Below, one piece after another: positions 59,691 through 64,000 of a DNA stretch of 64,000 bases. Position 1 is the first letter of the stretch. Each line of letters opens with the position of its first letter. The position numbers and the translations under genes are program-made. The notes beneath the pieces are model-generated. The model did no database searches. It was not told the origin of the DNA and was given only the letters and a program-made list of their open reading frames with translations. Source of the DNA: Phymatolithon calcareum (taxonomy: Eukaryota; Rhodophyta; Florideophyceae; Hapalidiales); assembly GCA_977006965.1 (NCBI GenBank), contig OZ345364.1, forward strand, positions 2,232,001-2,296,000, read 5' to 3'.

Positions 59691-60454
59691 GCGCGATAAA
59701 CTATACTAGTTGCACGTCCGAAGACCACTGTCGAGGACCAGCATCACCCACATGATGTGGGTACTTGGATGAGTACAGCTGGACTGTCGGGTGGCAAAAT
59801 AGAACTTTTTCTGGAGGCCATAAATAGAAACAACTCCAAGACAACTATCCACTCAAAGGATCACATGCTGTACTAAATGGGTACTGTCGCGCTCGCTGTT
59901 ATGTCGCTGTCCGAATGCGGTCGCTTTTTCCTCTCGCGACTGCACCCCGCAAAACTCGGGTCGCGATAGTCTTGCTACTCATAGTAGGTAATCTGTTGCG
60001 CCAGATAGGAACATGTCTCTCAAGTGTCTATGCGCTGTCCCTTCTGTGCGTGAAGGTGCTGGGTTCGTTACGGCTGCCCCCAGATTCGTACAAATACAGT
60101 CTCAATTGACAGTTTGAACCTTTGCCTTTCTGGGCAGATCATCAATGAATCTGGACGATCGTTAGGAGTACACTTCACACAGAGAACTGGAAAGACTTGG
60201 ATAGACTGCTGATGCTTGTCCCCAAAGGAGCCTCGGTTGCCAGTCTTTGAGGGGCGTAAACAATGTATGCTGTGAGTCTCGTACTAAGTTAATTCCTCGT
60301 AATGTTGGAACTGTTGCCAAGGTGTGCAAAAAACAGCCAAAGTTTATGTCTGAAAATATCGCAAAAAAGCAATGAACAGGTCAGAACATTTGAAGAGTTT
60401 ATTGCCTTTCGCGCGATCAACATTGTAGGACCTCGCGAAGGTCCCACGTACTGT
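59691..60454. other. Intergenic with a weak hydrophobic ORF
   Basis: A 64-codon plus ORF with ATG at 59915 is hydrophobic (VAIVLLLIVGNLL) but has no other support. Nothing else was seen. Confidence 0.4.
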
Positions 60455-60709
60455 TCAAGAGAGTCCTCGTGCACCAGTTAGTCGTGGTGATCCGTAATGA
60501 CCGCTGGTTTCCCAAAGCGGAGAGCGGGCATTGCGCGACGCGTACACCCCGCCACTGCTCTCCGTGCGCTCCCGAAGGAGCACTGAGCCGACCAAAACTT
60601 GTTGATTCTTTTTCAGACTGCCTTCCGACATAACGTGGTGCTCGAGTGCTGTGGCACTTGTATCATTCCAAATCTGGTCAGCGGCACTGGACAGTGAAGT
60701 GTCGGCCAT
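60455..60709 (-). CDS. Hypothetical 84-aa protein next to duplicated promoter block
   Basis: It starts at ATG 60709 (MADTSLSSAADQIWNDTSAT) and has a polar, helix-like composition and a C-terminus rich in Gly/Ser/Arg. No family is recognised. Its start lies 41 bases from the edge of block copy B and has the same orientation relative to that block as the GT77-type gene has to copy A. It might thus be driven by the copied upstream sequence. It could equally be a chance ORF. Confidence 0.3.
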   Translation of the reverse strand: MADTSLSSAADQIWNDTSATALEHHVMSEGSLKKNQQVLVGSVLLRERTESSGGVYASRNARSPLWETSGHYGSPRLTGARGLS

Positions 60710-61265
60710 TCAGAGCAAATCAGACTGTCTCTAAATTTCCTCAAGCGGTAAAAACGAAAAATAAGAGGAATAACGCACACACCCTCGTCCGCTCTTTTCC
60801 GAAATCACAGAACTAAGGATCCTCGTCTTTAATATTGCTTTTGAGGTAACGTGATGGGTGCATCGAAGCCTACATGAAGTGCTAAAGGACTTGCCTTCCA
60901 CCTGCTCGATTATGATGCACAAATTCCGCCATCGTATCATCTTCAGTGAAGAAAATACATATTCGGTGCCTGCGTTCCAGCAAGTCCAAAATGTTTTTAG
61001 TTTGTCTTTTCAGTTTGAGCCCAAAAACCTTTCTGTTTCTCTATTCCCTTTTTTCCAAGAAACATTAATCACACGTTCAGGCACCCTAGAGTACTTTTTC
61101 ATTGTTCAGAAGTTTTAGTATCTTCATGAGGATCCCTCGCTCAGATCCCCTCCCGGTAAGCACGTACCCTTTCGGTGCATTGCTGCCGAGAGACATCCAG
61201 TCCAGGACAGTTTAGGATCAGATGTTGTCATGTTTCTTTTCCACCATGTGAGAACAATTGATCTT

Positions 61266-61579
61266 ATAGCAGTTTTGTTTGTTTGTTTATTGCAGGTTAT
61301 TCGAATTTCACAAAGTGTACATTATTCAACATCTAGGGGTCCTCTAAATGCTCCTGATATGGATCCATTCCTGGTACTCGCGTATCTGCTTCGCGCTAGT
61401 ACTGCTGCACACCACTCCACGGCGACATCCGTGTGCCCTTTGCGGAACGTTAATTCTTTTCTTGCTTGTGACAGGACTCGAACCGGCGACCTCAACATTC
61501 CTGCCTTTATCATACCGAAATATGCGCACAGGTGCGCGGAGGCAGTTTTACCACTATACCACAGGTGGATAGCAGTTTT
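61266..61579 (-). mobile_element. tRNA-derived SINE, copy 3 (inherited with the block)
   Basis: The SINE at 61277-61568 is flanked by the same ATAGCAGTTTT duplication as copy 2 (61266-61276, 61569-61579). It was therefore carried by the segmental duplication rather than inserted separately. Confidence 0.92.
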
Positions 61580-62396
61580 CAGTCTTCCTTATGCCCATTG
61601 TGCAATATCGAGGAGCACTTCGTTATGAGCTGACGAGGTGCACTTAGTAAAAAGGCGAATTGGTTGCCATCGATTGTGGATACGTCAAGCAGCTGGGTCC
61701 TATTTTCGTCAAGTAGAAGAGGAGAGGGTGTCACATAAAAAGAACTCGGCTTTAAAATGTCTGACACTTGTGCTTCGAGCTACTATTTGTGCAGAAGGCG
61801 AACCAGGTGCATGCACGCTGTCTTTTCAGCTCCTCTTAAATAGATATTTGTCAAGATTTTATAGAAGTTTATTAGATTTAGCAAGCACGGTATTTTGATT
61901 TATGAACAAAATGCTATTTTTAGACTCGCAAAGAACAATTTTCTCTTGTAATTTTATCACCCTCATTCGTGAAACATAGTACGGCCTAGGCATCAGTTTC
62001 TTGGCGACTTTGAACCCTGCTATCAATCAGCCAACGTCCTTTCTAGTAAACTTGAGGAGTCACTACAAATTTCCTAAAGTCGTTCGCGGGCAGCAGTTTG
62101 AGACATAAGGTACATATTCACACCTGTTCTTGTTTATCGAGCTCTCTTGTTTGCTCATCCGATGAGAAATCCGCCTCATTTTGCACTCATTTGTCTTGTA
62201 ACTCATGTATCTACTGTATAATCTTCATTTTTAACTAGCAGTCTATTTTTCTTTCTAAGAGAGTCAAGAATATTACCGAGGACTGTATATCTTGGCTTTG
62301 CGGTAAATACCATAGAACAATTCAAGATTCTAAAAGTCCACTTTCCGCGGAGGTTGACGAAAAGTAAAATTTTACTGACAAAAACAAAAGTCGGAA

Positions 62397-62946
62397 TTAA
62401 ATATGGGGAAAGTAGGTTCTTAAGCACCTTGTGAATCGCAGATTTCCAGATAGGTTCCGGCTGGATGACTCTCTCTCGCAAATGGCACAAACCAAAAGAA
62501 AGGAGAACACACCGGCAACTGTGGTTCCGTAATTTCCATAGCGCCAAATATGGTTCGCTTGGAATGTTATTTCGAAAATAGTGGCAAAGTAGTAAACAGG
62601 TTTCCATGTGGTGTCCTTAACGAGGAACAGTGCCCGAAAACGAAGCCAATCAAGTACGCGCAACGAGGAAAAAGAAATATGTGTCGCAACATAAAAAAAT
62701 CCCCATGCACTTGGCCGTAGAATTAGCGCTGTCGTCGAGGTGACGAGGTCAACCCAAACCCCCCAGTTTTTTGTCCATGGGGGTACAGTACATACCATAG
62801 AGCACGTCCATGTGCGCATATCAAAAACGCCATAGATACCGCAATGATATGCTGTGTAGGACGTTTCAGCCATGTCATACTTGAGGAAGTTAGACCATCA
62901 TCAGTCGGGAAAGGACCGGTGTCGACCAAAACGTCAAGCAACCCTA
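62397..62946 (-). pseudogene. Membrane-protein gene, truncated copy B
   Basis: It corresponds to the C-terminal part of the gene at 54278-55200. The N-terminal part is absent because the block ends at 62946. The codon that is TGA in copy A is TGG here (62765-62763), but a 5-base insertion near 62784-62791 shifts the frame between the second and third hydrophobic segments. A later frame difference changes the end (stop at 62397 rather than the copy A position). It is inactive by truncation and frameshift. Confidence 0.65.
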
Positions 62947-64000
62947 CCACCAAAATATGCTAAAACTCTGTACACTCCAAAAAGCTTCTGCTTTATTTAA
63001 AATGTCTTACAGTAAGGCCGCCACAGAAGGTTATTTGAAAAAGAGAGCGTGCTGTAGATTCTCCTTTGTCAAAAACGGCTACAATATCAGCACCTATCTC
63101 TATTATATTTCCTATTCCCAGTGCCTCGGGCCGGAGCAGGAAGTCAACAGAGCATCTGCAGACAATATTGAAAAGGCAGTTACATCAGTAAGACTAAGCC
63201 ATGAGAGATATTCAGCTTGGACCATACTTTTTCAGACATATTATTTTTCTAAGTTTTGAGCTTACTATCGCAAGACTGTACTAAATAACAAAACATGGTT
63301 GATGCCTTAGCCTGTTTAGAAAGCGCGTTCCTTTCTTTTGACAGTTTTGCTGATTATCTCAATATTGTCATAATTTTGATTAATCTGCTCATTTGCGAGC
63401 AGTTAATCCAGCTTATTTCGCGGGCTGCTGGCTGAGGAACCAAATCTCATCGCATCCATACAGGGACTCTCCTTTGCTTTTTTGATCAACTCTTAACAGG
63501 ATACATGTATTCTGTAAAATATCCATGAATATCCCAAAGCATTCTCAAGAAGGCCCCTCTGTCAGGTGCTTTTGCGCTCTGTAACCAGTGAGCGTTTATT
63601 GGGTGACGTTCTCGAATACACCGTGACAAGCGTGCACGAGTACATTAAATTCACTAATTTTTCTGCAACATCAATTTCCTCATAATTTTGTGTGCAGAAA
63701 CGACTACGGGTTTTATTTATTTTTTTGATGCACTGAAAATATGCTTTTTTTCCCCTCTTTTTACTTTTCCCTGCTAAAACATTCTTTTTTTCGCCACATA
63801 TGATCTTTTGTAAAGTCTGTACCTATTTCCCTTCGCAAAGCACAAACCCCTCTCGCCTGTCTTCATCCCCTTATGGTGATCAACAACACTCTACTGACTT
63901 CACCTTGCACGTGCGTCGAAAACCGCTATCCGATCACTCTGACCTGGACACTTTGAGCGTCATCCACCATGACGCAAGCAATCACTCTCATATTCTCCGC
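62947..64000. other. Right edge of window, no gene supported
   Basis: A 100-codon plus frame (62957-63259) has protein-like but unrecognisable sequence and abuts the edge of block B. At 63542-63557 ATTCTCAAGAAGGCCC matches the terminal motif of the element at 46952-47344. AT-rich sequence follows to the end. Confidence 0.4.

Larger units (their letters stand above)
60750..62946. repeat. Segmental duplication, copy B (2.2 kb)
   Basis: Second copy of the block at 52655-54846, carrying the GT77 upstream sequence, the SINE with the same target duplication and the 3' part of the membrane gene. Differences are scattered substitutions plus small indels, for example 5 extra bases near 62784-62791. 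At its right edge the membrane gene is cut off at ACCCTA and followed by unrelated sequence, so copy B is the derived copy. Confidence 0.93.

Overview
This window is nuclear DNA of a eukaryote, most likely a red alga of the carrageenophyte or agarophyte type. That is an inference, not a sequence match. The reasons are a plastid-type HCF173-like protein (photosynthetic host), Golgi-type carbohydrate sulfotransferase and glycosyltransferase genes with almost no introns, the eukaryotic Elongator subunit ELP4, and short gene-bearing islands separated by long repeat-rich stretches. No rRNA, CRISPR array or bacterial operon is present.

Layout. 0-13.5 kb is repeat territory: a tRNA-derived SINE-like piece, a LINE fragment, a complete 8.5 kb Ty3/gypsy chromovirus (2042-10520; 5-bp target duplication CTGGG, two 756-bp LTRs differing at only 2 adjacent bases), a 0.4 kb tandem duplication, and two related inverted-repeat DNA elements that keep the start of a transposase-like ORF. 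13.5-15.5 kb is a small locus of cysteine-rich genes, one of them broken where a DNA element abuts it. 15.8-18.4 kb has a SINE with perfect 14-bp target duplications and the relic of a DEAH-box RNA helicase (DHX37-like). 19.7-32 kb is the main gene island: a predicted N-myristoylated protein, an unknown 339-aa protein, an HCF173-like plastid protein, ELP4, a carbohydrate sulfotransferase, a possible coiled-coil gene and a tRNA(Ile)-lysidine synthase. Four pairs in the window are divergent and may share promoters.

33-53 kb carries three copies of a type-II membrane protein with a DxD motif (probable Golgi glycosyltransferases) and a larger two-domain GT77-type enzyme. Between them lie transposon relics (an IS5/Harbinger-like transposase with an intron, a pogo/Tigger-like transposase, a foldback element, a short retroposon) and two perfect palindromes placed back to back. 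With the sulfotransferase, the glycosyltransferases fit synthesis of a sulfated cell-wall polysaccharide in the Golgi; that link is inferred.

52.6-63 kb holds a 2.2 kb block present twice (52655-54846 and 60750-62946). One end lies 12 bp upstream of the GT77 start codon and the other lies inside a membrane-protein gene; the two copies of that gene are dead through different lesions. Between the copies is a divergent pair of small proteins with signal peptide, one membrane span and a C-terminal run of cysteines, which I consider the best candidate for an undescribed family, plus a cluster of strong hairpins at 59.3-59.7 kb.
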